Assembly: GCA_024734495.1 (NCBI GenBank)
Contig: JALMQS010000030.1
Coordinates: forward strand, 12,068,378-12,132,377
Source of the DNA: Forficula auricularia
Lineage: Eukaryota; Arthropoda; Insecta; Dermaptera; Forficulidae
DNA length: 64,000 bases
Direction of reading: 5' to 3'
The translations under genes were made by a program, and so were the position numbers. The notes beneath the pieces were generated by a model. That model saw only the letters and a list, made by a program, of their open reading frames with translations, ran no database searches and was not told the origin of the DNA. Below, one piece after another: positions 1-9,780 of this stretch (the stretch's first letter is position 1; every line of letters starts with the position of its first letter).

Positions 1-76
1 GAGAGGTTCGCATTTCTGCGGGTAGTACCCAGGTTAGTACCCGGATTGCTGTCGGCTGATACTCGGGCTCCCGATG

Positions 77-111
77 CACAGTGGTCCCAAATCCCGAAAA
101 GCTGGCCAAAA
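77..111 (+). repeat. Transib left terminal inverted repeat
   Basis: It starts with CACAGTG, the consensus heptamer of V(D)J recombination signals, then GTCCCAAATCCC and an A-rich stretch. It matches the right TIR at 34 of 35 positions. About 22 nt inside the heptamer is CCAAAAGTC, a weak resemblance to the RSS nonamer that I would not press. Confidence 0.9.
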
Positions 112-719
112 GTCCAAAAAAAAAAAATTAGTAGGGAGTTTTAGGCCGTTATGTTGGATACACAGATAGTTTAAGTAGTCCATTGTCAAGAGAAAAGGTG
201 CCTATTGTTTTTACTTTAGTTTATATTCATCGTCAAAGTTACCCTATTTTGAGTAAGCCCGCCCGGAGTGAGAAAGCAAAAAAACAACGCTCACTTTAAA
301 ACTCGATATCTTAGTGAAAAGTTCACCGATCTACATTTTATAAAATGGAAAATACTCCTGAAAGTAAGTAGAATATATATACCTATTTGAAAAATCATAA
401 TTATAAAGTTTGATACAAAAACTTAATGATATTCTTTTAAAAAAATTACAGAAATTAATTTTCTGTAAATGTTGAAAAGTTATCAAAAAGTTTATTTGGC
501 CGGTCGAGTCCGGTCAAGAGACCAATTGCGGCATTTAGCTAATACTATAATTAAGCTAAATCAACAAACATTAGAGGCGGGTTGGTGCGGTCTAATTATT
601 GTAGTGACTTTACAAGTACTTTTTCGGGAAATTTTTAAAACAGTCCATATCAGATCTTTTCTTAATTTTTTTTTTATTTAAAATTCCGATCATTTCTAAA
701 ATATATATTTTTTCTAAAT

Positions 720-1295
720 TTGTTTTTTGAAAATTCAACTACTTCTGCTTCTGTAACAGGAGTTGATGAGGATTTAATAAAACGGTTCCATGTTATATTG
801 CAGGTAATAGCAAGTGGCTATGATATAAATATTCCAAAATTTCAGGAGTATTCCTTGGTAACTGCCAGAAAATTTGTTGAATTGTATCCTTGGTATTACA
901 TGCCTACTTCGGTGCATAAAATTTTGATTCATGGGTCACAAATTATTACTTCTGCATTATTACCAATCGGGCAACTGTCAGAAGATGCACAAGAAGCCTC
1001 AAATAAACACATTAAAAGGTTTCGTGAAGACTTCTCCCGAAAGACTTCTCGAGTTAAAAACATTGAAGATGTTTTCTTCGATTATTAGTTGCATCTGATC
1101 CATATATTTCAAGTTTGAGAAAATTGCCCCAAAAAAAATTGAAAAAGTTTTGCGACAGAAGCAGTAGATCTGCTGGTTCAGCCTATATCTCCATTGACAA
1201 TGTTGCCAGGAGCAAGTTTCGAAAGTTTCGAATCTTATACGGAAAAAGAAGATACGTTTGACAAGGACTCTGGCGATTCTGATGATGAAAATTGA
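720..1295 (+). pseudogene. Transib transposase, C-terminal relic (RAG1-like catalytic core end)
   Basis: The frame from about 720 to 1088 contains SVHKILIHGS, LPIGQLSEDAQEASNK and KRFREDFSRK. This block has the order and spacing of the Transib/RAG1 C-terminal catalytic region, in which the Glu of the SE pair is the third acidic catalytic residue. A frameshift near 1078 moves the reading to LLVASDPYISSLRKLP, and a second shift near 1150 leads to an acidic tail ending DSGDSDDEN with a stop at 1293-1295. The upstream two-thirds of a normal Transib transposase, including both catalytic Asp, is absent. No functional start is expected. Assignment is from remembered family motifs. Confidence 0.75.
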
Positions 1296-1410
1296 GATGA
1301 TTAAATGACAGGTGTAATTTGAAGTTTTTTATGTATTTAATAAATGCAATTTTTTTAACAATTTTTATTTTTATTTCAGCCTTTTTAATTCTTTAAAAAA
1401 ATTTTGCAAC

Positions 1411-1740
1411 CACCATTTTGTTTTTCATAATTTTGACTTTTGATTCGTAATCAGCGACCTTTAAAACCTAAGCATACCAAATTTTTGGCTAAACCTGATA
1501 TTTTTGAAACATATATGTCCACCATTTTGCGACCCCCATTTTGTTTTTCTTAATTTTGACTTTTGATTCATTATCAGTGGCCTTGAAAACCTAAGTATAC
1601 CAAATTTCGGAGAAATCTGATATTTTTAAAATATATATGTTCGCCATTTTGGGGACGCCATTTTGTTTTTCGTAATTTTGACTTTTGATTCGTAATCAGC
1701 GACCTCGAGAACCTTAGTATACCAAGTTTTATTTATATCG
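1411..1740 (+). repeat. Three tandem ~122-bp repeats inside the Transib 3' region
   Basis: The phrase CCATTTTGTTTTTC recurs at about 1413, 1536 and 1658, each followed by a GACTTTTGATTC block and a block ending in AGTATACCAA or similar. The period is 122-123 bp. They lie between the transposase relic stop and the right TIR. Confidence 0.85.
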
Positions 1741-1755
1741 AAGAACGCCTTCATA

Positions 1756-1790
1756 TTTTGGCCAGCTTTTTGGGATTTGGGACCACTGTG
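1756..1790 (-). repeat. Transib right terminal inverted repeat
   Basis: Reverse complement of the left TIR with one mismatch. It ends CACTGTG at 1784-1790, directly abutting the CGATG target duplication. Confidence 0.9.
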
Positions 1791-1900
1791 CGATGGGGTG
1801 AAAAACAACCCCTCAAACATATAATTAAAAATATTCCATTCCATCGGATTGAATAGATGACACCAACTTATGATTTCTTGTCAAAATATTTTATTGATCG

Positions 1901-2077
1901 TAATAGAAAATAGCTTCTCTTATTTTCAAATCACCACTGGTTAAATCAATTAGAACTCGAGCTGTAACAAAAAAACTAAAACTATGTGATTATAAAGTTA
2001 TTTATTTTGACTCGAGTTCTAATTGAGCTAAAGAGAAATGGTAATTTGAAAATCAAAGAGGAATCTATTTTCTATTA
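1901..2077. repeat. Fold-back (palindromic) repeat
   Basis: Arms 1901-1961 and 2011-2077 are imperfect reverse complements, both containing AATTAGAACTCGAG and TAATAGAAAATAG. They are separated by a 49-bp loop, and weaker symmetry extends outward on both sides. No coding potential. Probably a MITE-like relic. Confidence 0.75.
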
Positions 2078-2101
2078 CGTCAAAAATATATTATGATTTC
2101 A

Positions 2102-3120
2102 AATATTGTTGTTTAATGTCTAATGGGATTCGAAAATAGGTCAAAATAGCCTTTTTCGTCGTTTTGACTGATAATATCTCAAAACTCGAACGTGTTGTAA
2201 AAAATAGGCAAATTGCATGATAATAAATAATAAGCGTATAAAACTATTGGAATCCATTGTTAGGTTTACGGGGAGAAAATTTTGTGGAACAGTGTAATTT
2301 TTTACTATAATGGAATTAATAATTTTTCATAAAACTCTCATCTAATTCGGATTCCAAATTCATCTAGATTTGGAGTTTTCTAACTTCCTCCCCCTCCCTC
2401 AAAAAAAGAAGAATTTCGCCGCAAAACTCTGGTTTGAAGTCTTCTTATCTTGCGACACACACTATTCAATTTGCTCCTTTTCAAAGGTAATCGGCCCTTT
2501 CTCCACTAAAATTGGATTAATTCCTTGGCTCCTCTCCACTTTCTTTTCTTTATTTGGCTTATTCGGTTATTTGGAGAACTTTCTTCCACTCTAATGCTGA
2601 TCTTTTTTTCTGATGTGTGTGTTATCTTCTAGACTTCAAAGTAACTTTTCATTGAAAAGTAAAAGTGAATTTAAAGAGGGGGGGGGGGGGGGAGGGAGCT
2701 GGGCAGATTGAAACACCATGAATCTCTGGTTTCAAGGGGCTTCCAAATAATCTTGTGGTGACAAAGTATGAATCGCGAACCTACCTCATTTCGACTAGTA
2801 TTCTTATCTGCTTGATTTTCTTTTAAAATTTGCTTTTTTTTAGAGGATATTTCCTTCCAATGAGATTTTAGGCAGAATCTCAAGTGTGTCAGCCAAGTTT
2901 AGAAAAACGGGCGACATGTATGTATATTTATTGGGTCCGTGCGAAAGTTCGTGCGGAGTTTGTGAGTAAAATTAGATTGATTTTTACATGATTCACATTT
3001 GAGTGTTTTGATTTGCTTCGGTTGATCATTGTTCGGTAAAATTTACACTCCTGATCTGGTGTGCGCGGATGTAACTCGCCTGATCTATTTTGATTCATTC
3101 ACCTTTGACATTTTAACTAC
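2102..3120. other. AT-rich stretch without recognisable gene
   Basis: I see no conserved frame. It holds a G16 homopolymer at about 2679-2694 and T-rich runs. The open frames here look random. Confidence 0.5.
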
Positions 3121-3381
3121 TTTGGATTTTAAATTAATTAAATTAATCTTAAGAAATTCAAAGAGAAATTCAAAGATGCTTTTATAAAGCGAAATTTAGA
3201 GAATACTTAGCGAGACTACCGTTTTATAAGAACCATTGAGGTCCAGCTGATTCTCCATCCTGAACCAAGAGAGCGAAAAAAGATATGGTCCATCTAGATG
3301 TTACCCGGCATCAATCCGCGCACAGCCCGCATGATACCCCACCCCGGACCACCCAGAGGGACATGGCATCTCAAGTTCTTA

Positions 3382-4298
3382 TATCGGGTGTTTTTTTTAG
3401 AGGTATAGAACTTCGAATTGAAATAAAACACAAGAAAATCGTTTTAATGTCCATCAATTTGGCTTTATTGGAAGGATAATTTTATGCCATTAATGTTTAA
3501 ATATGATTTCGAGCATGTGGCCGCCGCGGCTGGCTCGAATAAATCCAATTCTACAGGTCCAATTTTCAACCACTTTTTCGAGCATATGGGGCCGTATGTT
3601 GGCAATAACGCCACGAATGTTGGCTTCCAAGTCCCCTAACGTTTCTGGTTTGTTGGCGTAGACGAGCGACTTCACATATCCCCAAAGAAAATAATCCAAT
3701 GGTGTCAAATCACACGATCTTGGTGGCCAATTGACAGGTCCATTCCGCGAAATTATGCGCTCATCGAATGTGACGTGCGCTGTGTGGCATGTAGCGCCGT
3801 CTTGTTGGAACCACAACTCATCCACATTCATGCCATCCAATTCGGGAACAAAATAGTCGGTTATCATGGCTCTATACCGGTCTCCATTAACGGTAACTGA
3901 CTCTCCAGCATTATTTCGGAAGAAGTATGGCCCAATGACTCCACCAGCCCATAGAGCACACCAAACAGTCAGTTTTTGTGGATGTAATGGCGTCTCAAGG
4001 GTCTCATGTGGATTCTTCTTCACTCCAAATGCGGTAATTTTGCTTGTTGACGTAGCCAACATTCGTGGCGTTATTGCCAACATACGGCCCCATATGCTCG
4101 AAAAAGTGGTTGAAAATTGGACCTGTAGAATTGGATATATTCTGAGCCAGCCGCGGCGGCCACATGCCCGAAATCATATTTAAACATTAATGGCATAAAA
4201 TTATCCTTCCAATAAAGCCAAATTGATGGACATTGAAACGATTTTCTTGTGTTTTATTTCAATTCGAAGTTCTATACCTCTGAAAAAAACACCCGATA
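3382..4298 (-). mobile_element. IS630/Tc1/mariner-type element with ~245-bp inverted ends
   Basis: The element is bounded by TA dinucleotides (3380-3381 and 4299-4300) with tips TATCGGGTG and CACCCGATA. Segments 3382-3625 and 4054-4298 are near-perfect reverse complements. The right arm is therefore an inverted copy of the transposase 3' end that has replaced the 5' end, giving a long palindromic derivative. Confidence 0.85.
3490..4055 (-). pseudogene. Mariner-superfamily transposase, C-terminal half
   Basis: Reading the minus strand gives HPQKLTVWCALWAGG, then WFQQDGATCHTAH, RSCDLTPLDYFLWGYVKSL and near the end ASRGGHMLEIIFKH. These are the second and third acidic motifs of a DDE/D transposase widespread in insects. 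The Asp-to-Asp spacing is 34 residues. Relatives I remember carry about seven more residues between CHTA and ERIIS, so this copy seems to have a small in-frame deletion. The N-terminal HTH and first catalytic Asp are missing. The ten residues upstream of the true homology come from antisense reading of the inverted arm. Confidence 0.85.
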
Positions 4299-4360
4299 TA
4301 TTACTCTCTCGATTCAGACGCCTTTTACAAGTCTATTCTTACATAGAGAGATGATACAAA

Positions 4361-4627
4361 TTAATTTAGTGATTCCGCGGAGTAAACTCGCAAGCAAATC
4401 CACTCAACGGAATTTTTAACAAATTATGAGTAAATTTGTTTTTCTAAATTTCGCTTTATAAAAATCATCTTTGAATTTCTCTTTGAATTTCTTAAGATTA
4501 ATTTAATTAATTTGATAATTTTCTATATTTGTATAAATATACTAGAAAAACAAATTTACTTATAATTTGTTAAAAATTCCGTTGAGTGGATTTGCTCGCG
4601 AGTTTACTCCGCGGAATCCTAAATTAA
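4361..4627. repeat. Palindromic repeat with ~85-bp arms
   Basis: Arms 4361-4446 and 4543-4627 are reverse complements, including GATTCCGCGGAGTAAACTCG against its inverse. It overlaps the outer inverted repeat at 4445-4513, so the palindromes are nested or adjoining. Confidence 0.8.
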
Positions 4628-5180
4628 TTTACTTTGATTTTGCTTGTATATTTGTTTAATTTATTTGAATTTTACTATTTATGGCTTTTCAATTTTGATT
4701 TGTTTAATTTGTTTGTTTGACTGCATTGATTTTATTTATTTATTTAATTTATTTTTAAATAAATTTTTATATCAATGAGAATTGTTTTGACCGCGCTTAT
4801 TTGAAAAAGATATTTTATCACGAGACTACTGCGGATTATGCTATTGAAGTCTGTGGAGTCTTAAATCTGGACCAAGAGAGAAAAAGAGGTGTGATCCACT
4901 TAGCTACAATCCAACGTCATTTTGCGTATAGACCGTATATTATTTTCACTCAATATTTGACAAAAATTCTCTACTGTTGATTCGTGATCGAATCAAATGT
5001 AGAAAACATTCGGTTAATTTATTTTTGTTTTAACATTCATGACTTTTCATTTTTGGGTGGGTTAATTTATTATTTTATTCAGTTTTTGATTTTAAATTTT
5101 TGACTATACTGATGTAATTTGGTTGTTTTGAGTTTGTTTTGGTTTTTAATTTTTAAATTATTTATGACTATTCAATTTTA
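4628..5180. other. AT-rich stretch without gene; partial duplicate of 3200-3340
   Basis: Positions 4820-4900 (GAGACTAC, CCAAGAGAG and a TGATCCA-like block) resemble 3210-3300 in the same order. This suggests an old duplication. No coding potential is visible. Confidence 0.4.
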
Positions 5181-5189
5181 AACTTATTC

Positions 5190-5434
5190 TTCTTCTTCTT
5201 CTATTGTTAGGCTAAAAGCCTGTTTAATCCAGAGCGTCTTTCCATCGTTTTCTTGGACGGCCCCGTCTTCTTTTCCCGGGGTAGGGATGTTGTTATGTAC
5301 CTTCCTCACCAGCCGGTCTTCATTCATTCGCAATACGTGTCCACTCCATTCTGTTCTTCTCCTTTGGACCCATACGCTGACATTTTGTATATTGCACTTT
5401 TCCCTAATATCTTTATTGCTAGGGCTCTCGTGAG
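5190..5434 (-). pseudogene. Non-LTR retrotransposon (LINE) 3' end with RT C-terminal fragment
   Basis: The minus strand reads IREKCNIQNVSVWVQRRR, then WSGHVLRMNEDRLVRK and, after a 1-nt frame change near 5280, GRPRKRWKDALD and stop. This is the usual C-terminal tail of insect LINE-encoded endonuclease/reverse transcriptase proteins. A short 3' UTR follows and ends in a (GAA)n tail (5190-5205 as TTC repeats). The copy is 5'-truncated near 5434, typical of LINE integration. It abuts the structured repeat starting near 5436. Confidence 0.85.
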
Positions 5435-5435
5435 G

Positions 5436-5748
5436 TGAGTGCTGTGTGGTGCTTTGTGCGCCCCCCATCAAGTCGATGGGGTCCTAACAATCTGTTGAGT
5501 GCGCAGAGTTGTAGGTTGCGTGTCCTTATGGGTGTGTGCAGGGGGGGGGCTGCTGGATGGCGGTGGCCCCTCCAGATCCGTGGTGTTCGAATCGGTTCGC
5601 TTCTTCAGTCGAATCGAGTCGCTTTAATTATAGCATGGGTGAATATATTTCACTCATGCAAAAGCGACTCAACGATCCGACTGAGTCATCTAGCGGCCGT
5701 GGATCAAGGCTCGTCGCCATGCGCAAGAGCGGGCCGCTACACCACACC
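5436..5748 (+). repeat. Structured dispersed repeat, copy 1
   Basis: A near-identical block recurs at 5870-6085 (partial) and 30938-31248. It contains a hairpin CCCCATC-AAGTC-GATGGGG, a long nested stem (GAGTCGCTTT with AAAGCGACTC around GGGTGAATATATTTCAC), and a terminal stem TAGCGGCC with GGCCGCTA. GTTCGAAT-like sequence before the long stem could be a degenerate B box, so a SINE is possible. No coding call is justified although open frames cross it. Confidence 0.7.
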
Positions 5749-5869
5749 CTTTGTTTCTTGTGTGATTGCCGATTACCGACTAAGTCAGCCGGGCAAGGCT
5801 CTATCCACCTAGCTGGCGGGTCAAGAGGCTGCTTGCTTTGCAATCACGTCGGGCGGTCACCAGATATTG

Positions 5870-6085
5870 TTAGGTGTGGTGCAGGGAGGGCTGCTGGTTG
5901 GCATTTGGCCCCTCTAGATTCGCGTGTCCGAATCCGTTCGCTTCTTCAGTCGAATCGAGTCGCTTTAATTATAGCATGGGTGAATATATTTCACTCATGC
6001 AAAAGCGACTCAACGATCCGACTGAGTCATCTAGCGGCCGTGGCTCAAGGCTCGTCGCCATGTGCAAGAGCGGGCCGCTACATCT
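5870..6085 (+). repeat. Structured dispersed repeat, copy 2 (5'-shortened)
   Basis: The block from CGCTTCTTCAGTCGAATCG to GGGCCGCTACA repeats copy 1 almost exactly, about 353 bp downstream. The intervening 5750-5865 has its own inverted pair (GTGATTGC and GCAATCAC). Confidence 0.7.
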
Positions 6086-6349
6086 TCATTTTTTACCCTG
6101 TCCATCCTTGTTTTACCTGCAATTCTGCGTAGCGATTTCATCTCACAAACTTCCAATATTTTTCTTGTTTTTGCGGTGTCTGTTCTTGTTTCGGCCGCAT
6201 ATGTCAAAACTTAAACTTAACTGACTTATTAGTTGAATAAAAGATTTCACTGTCGATGGTAACAGAATTGTTTTTATTTTAGGTTAAAAATAAAATAAAA
6301 TGAGAGAGTCTTCTGTTTTTTAAATAAAATAATTTTTAATTATTTCTAG

Positions 6350-6385
6350 AGGCTATAGTTTCGAAGGCATTGCCTTCATCATCAG
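6350..6385 (-). other. Hammerhead-like module (CTGATGA-hairpin-GAAAC)
   Basis: On the minus strand CTGATGA (6379-6385) is followed by T, the stem GAAGGC/GCCTTC and GAAAC, then TATAGCC. The layout is the same as the copy beside the Penelope relic at 24497. There is one extra base between CTGATGA and the stem compared with a canonical hammerhead. Confidence 0.45.
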
Positions 6386-6399
6386 TCTATCACAAATAT

Positions 6400-6983
6400 T
6401 TCAAATTAGTTACAAATCAAGATTTATACATTGAAAATTTTGAAAAATATATAATTTCTTTTCTTCATGTTTCCTCTTGGGACATTAGAATATTAACTGA
6501 CTTAATTTATTTAATATATTTGGTTTTTGAAGCTTTTTGACTCATACGATTTAATTTATTTACTTTTTGATTTTAATTTTGGTGACTATAGAATTTTAAC
6601 TTTTTGACTGTTTGAGTCATTTTTAGGCTGGGTGAGAACGAGCCACTGGGGCGGGGGGGGGGGGGCCGGGTAATCCAACGAGCCTTTTGGTTTGTTTGAG
6701 AGAGGCTCTGTTCTAAGTTATTGTTTTGTTTTTTGTTAATTTAATTTAAATGTAATTGTACAGTTCCATGCGATTCCTTCTATTGAGTTTGAAAATGGAT
6801 AAGAATCATTCAACATGCTAAAATTTGTATTTCGGGCTCTGTCCCTAGATTCCAACTTTGTTTTATACTATATCTCTCAGTGAGAAAATGTGTAATAAGT
6901 CATAGTTTTTTATTTTTTCTGATCTATATTGTGTTTGTTTTGTATTCTGTTTTTTTGTAACTATGACTGTTGTTTTCTCCAAA
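6400..6983. other. AT-rich stretch without recognisable gene
   Basis: Only T-rich sequence and a G-rich homopolymer run near 6650-6664. I find no conserved frame or repeat end. Confidence 0.4.
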
Positions 6984-7429
6984 TCTATATATATAAAATT
7001 AAGGTTTTGTCTGTACATTGCTCCAAATCACGCCAAATTTTGGTTGCACACGTTTCAAGCAAAGCTATGAACGAAAACACCCTCAACAAAATTCTTCGTT
7101 CCGTCTGTTTCAGTGGTTTCCGAAAAGTTGCTCACGATTCACGTAAAAACGGCTGAAGGGATTATTATGAAATTTCATATTTACATCAGATGTCTTCTAA
7201 CTTAAGTTTTTAGCTATATAACGTTTTGATATTTTGACCCCAGAAGGGGGTTTGGGGGGGCGCACGAATGAAAATTATCAAATAACTCCTAAACTATTAA
7301 CCCTACGGCAAATTTTATGATAAACAAAGTTGTAGGGGATGTGATTTCTGACAACTTTTGTTTAAAAAATATCCCCAAAAAACCACCCAAAAAGGGGGGG
7401 GTGAAAAAATGTTATTCTTTCTCTTGAGC

Positions 7430-7725
7430 AAACTCAAACCAAATTTTGTATACATAATCTGTGGGTCACTAGAAGGCTACAAATGCAAAACTAACACCCA
7501 AAATGGGGAGGGGGTCAAAAAATGAAAATTCTTTCTCTTGGGCCAAACTCAACCAAATTTTGTATACATAATCTGTGGGTCACTAGAAGGCTACAAATGC
7601 AAAAAAACTAACCACCCAAAATGGGGAGGGGGTCAAAAAATGAAAATTCTTTTCTTGGGCCAAACTCAACCAAATTTTGTATACATAATCTGTGGGTCAC
7701 TAGAAGGCTATAAATGCAAAAACTG
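7430..7725 (+). repeat. 120-bp minisatellite, ~3 units, in Helitron H1
   Basis: Units carry CAAATTTTGTATACATAATC, GGGTCACTAGAAGGCTA and AAAATGGGGAGGGGGTC in order, with a period of about 120 bp. The same monomer in diverged form makes the 16-copy array at 20460-22400 and occurs in all F1 elements. Confidence 0.85.
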
Positions 7726-8175
7726 GGTGCGGAGGGTGGGGTGCGGGGGTGGAATGGGGGAGGGGGTGCAGAGAGGGGGTGGTGCTAGGTGGAGTCCACT
7801 GGGCATAGCGGGGGTGAGTTCCAGGGACCAAGGCGGGGGTGGCGGGTGCGCAGGGTTGGAGGGCGCGGGGGTGGGGTCCGGGGTGGATGGGGTGCGGGGT
7901 CCAAGAGGTGGGTGAGGTGGGGGGAGGGGTTGGGACTGGGTGCATTGGGTGCGGGGGTGGGGTGGGGGTGCTGGAGGGGTTTTGGGGGCGTGGGGTTGGG
8001 CGAGGGGGGTTAGTGGGGCCCCGGGTGCGGAATGCAGTGTTGCGGAGGTGGTGTGGGGGCGTGGGTTGGGCATGATGCAGGGGTGGGGTGAGGATGGGTG
8101 GGTTTCGGGGGTGGTGGGTAGGGAGTGGAGGGTGAGGTGGGGTACGGGTCTCTGGGGTCCAGGGGGCGTGCCCGC
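7725..8175 (+). repeat. G-rich block with many G-runs
   Basis: About 450 bp is dominated by GGGGTGG and GCGGGG runs on the + strand, in an otherwise AT-rich window. Open frames on either strand (Gly/Trp-rich or Pro/Thr-rich) are compositional artefacts. Runs of G3-G6 at short intervals could form G-quadruplexes. Confidence 0.75.
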
Positions 8176-8219
8176 CTGCGAGCAAGAGCCCCGCCGAAGG
8201 CGGGCCTTGCAGCTAGTAA

Positions 8220-9600
8220 ATAAATACAATAAACTTGGTACCCGTTTAGAACTCAACTCTTTTGTCAACAAACCCGTTTGTACCGAACTTGGCCTCTTTT
8301 TTATGTTTTTGGTCGGATTATTAATATTCCTCAGAATGATTCGTCTCTAAAATAAAAGAAATCTATCGATATATATTCAACAAGTATCAATACCCTCAAC
8401 CAAAATCGTTTCATAATCTAAAATGGTTCCCAACTACCTCTGTCCAAATTTATTTATGTCTGTTCTAATTTCCGGTCTGACTAATGTTCTCTTCTTCTCT
8501 TCTGGGTATTGTTTTAATCTCCTTTTACTATAGAATTTGAAGGAAGTCATTTCGTTGAACAAGTTTCAAGTTTGTTTCAGTTTCTTGTTATTCTCATAGG
8601 TCTCTTGTCACTTTCTTAATAGTTTGATTACTTTATTCCTCTCTTCTTCTTTTCTTTTTCTAGAAATGAGAACTCCTCTGACTTGACACTTCAATTCAAG
8701 TTTCTAGTTATTCTCCCATTATTTGATACCACTCTTGTTTAGTTTTCTCTTAATATTGTGTTCATTTTCTGACATCATTTCAACCATCTGCTGCAATCTT
8801 TAATGAAAATCTACTAATATTTAAGGTAATATCGGTCTATCTATATTTATTTACGCGACGACGCCGACGTGATTTTTATGTTAGTCCGGGATGATAGTTG
8901 AGATCGAGGGATGAACTACGATTGGAATTAGATGTACAGGTCTTGGAATTATGTAGAATTCATTAGATAATGCTCCTTCATCTATTGTCTTCTACTTTGA
9001 AATTAAAGCGGAAGTGGAAGTGTTACACGATATTAGGCCGCGGTTCAAACTTCGGTTGAGATAATAAAGCTCTTGGAGAAACAGGTGGCGACTTCTCTGA
9101 TAAATAAAAATACTTTTGCTATAACTCGAATATAGATTTGTTTATTTGTAAATTGCAAAAAATTCAATACAGTTTCTGATAGAAATTCTCTCCATCTTCA
9201 CGTGTCGTTTTTTACTGATCCAAGTACTTAGTGCAATTGTTTTATCACATATGAGCGGGATACTAAAGATGTTATTACGGAATATTTAAAACAATCACTA
9301 ACACACTTAGTTCTGTTCGCTATCACTGACTGTCACTTTACTATCTAACTCTCAACACACACACTGATACTGACATGCGCCCTGTCTATGTTCGCTACAG
9401 AGAAAAAGCAAGTTGAGACACACGGCCACACAGCTACCAACTAGCGCCGACAGAGCGCGTTCAGTATTACTACATTGTTTATCTTATCAGGATAAATATA
9501 AACAGTATGTGTATGTTTCACAAATAATTTATTATTGTAAGATTAAATTATAGAATTAAGAATTTCAAACATTTATTTAAGTTAGAACAAATTGTTCAAC
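8220..9600. other. Low-copy stretch without identified gene
   Basis: The base composition is more balanced than the flanks, especially 9180-9480. I see no conserved frame and no clear transposon ends. An old LTR or UTR cannot be excluded. Confidence 0.35.
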
Positions 9601-9609
9601 TTTGGCTTC

Positions 9610-9675
9610 GCGGGCTACTTTTAAAGCCTTTGCGGTCGACCGGTCGGCCGCGGTCGGCTTGTTGACCATCCCTGA
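9610..9675. mobile_element. Possible hAT-type element end
   Basis: GGTCGACCGGTCGGCCGCGG is followed by GTTGACCATCCCTG. Read in reverse this is a CAGGGATGGTCAAC-type tip typical of hAT TIRs. I did not find its partner end, so this is a candidate fragment only. Confidence 0.3.
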
Positions 9676-9780
9676 AATAAGGCACAAAATATTTTTAATT
9701 TTAAACCCACTAATAGTTCATGACAAACAAAATGTATTAATATTATTTATTGTATAACATTTTATATTATATGCAATAAC

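Larger units (their letters stand above)
77..1790 (+). mobile_element. Non-autonomous Transib (RAG1-like superfamily) DNA transposon, complete with ends
   Basis: Inverted repeats of 35 bp bound the element (77-111 and 1756-1790, one mismatch). Both begin CACAGTG at the outer edge. The flanks carry an identical 5-bp duplication, CGATG (72-76 and 1791-1795). Five-bp GC-rich duplications and CAC-starting TIRs are known for Transib. The 1714-bp interior holds only the C-terminal part of a transposase (see 720-1295), so the copy is an internal-deletion derivative. The intact TSD and near-identical TIRs suggest a fairly recent insertion. The ends and TSD are read directly; the family call rests on ends plus transposase relic together. 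Confidence 0.85.
3131..4513. repeat. Outer inverted repeat enclosing the mariner-type element
   Basis: Segment 3131-3199 and segment 4445-4513 are reverse complements (CTTAAGAAATTCAAAGAG and TATAAAGCGAAATTT blocks). They lie about 1.25 kb apart around the mariner element, so that element probably inserted into a pre-existing palindromic repeat. Confidence 0.7.
6984..8216 (+). mobile_element. Non-autonomous Helitron (H1), full length
   Basis: The 5' end is TCTATATATATAAAA preceded by A. The 3' end is a hairpin (CCCGCC-GAA-GGCGGG, about 8190-8204) followed within 9 nt by CTAG (8213-8216) and a host T. This A|TC...CTAG|T arrangement defines Helitron ends. A second copy with the same 5' start and a CTTACAGCTAG end lies at 42637-43329 on the other strand. 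Inside are about three copies of a 120-bp minisatellite and a strongly G-rich block. No Rep/helicase coding region is present. Confidence 0.8.

Noticed and set aside
7700..8350. Pro/Thr-rich and Gly/Trp-rich long open frames on both strands
   Set aside because: They are caused by the G-rich Helitron core; all frames are open because stop codons are rare in such composition, and no domain is visible.
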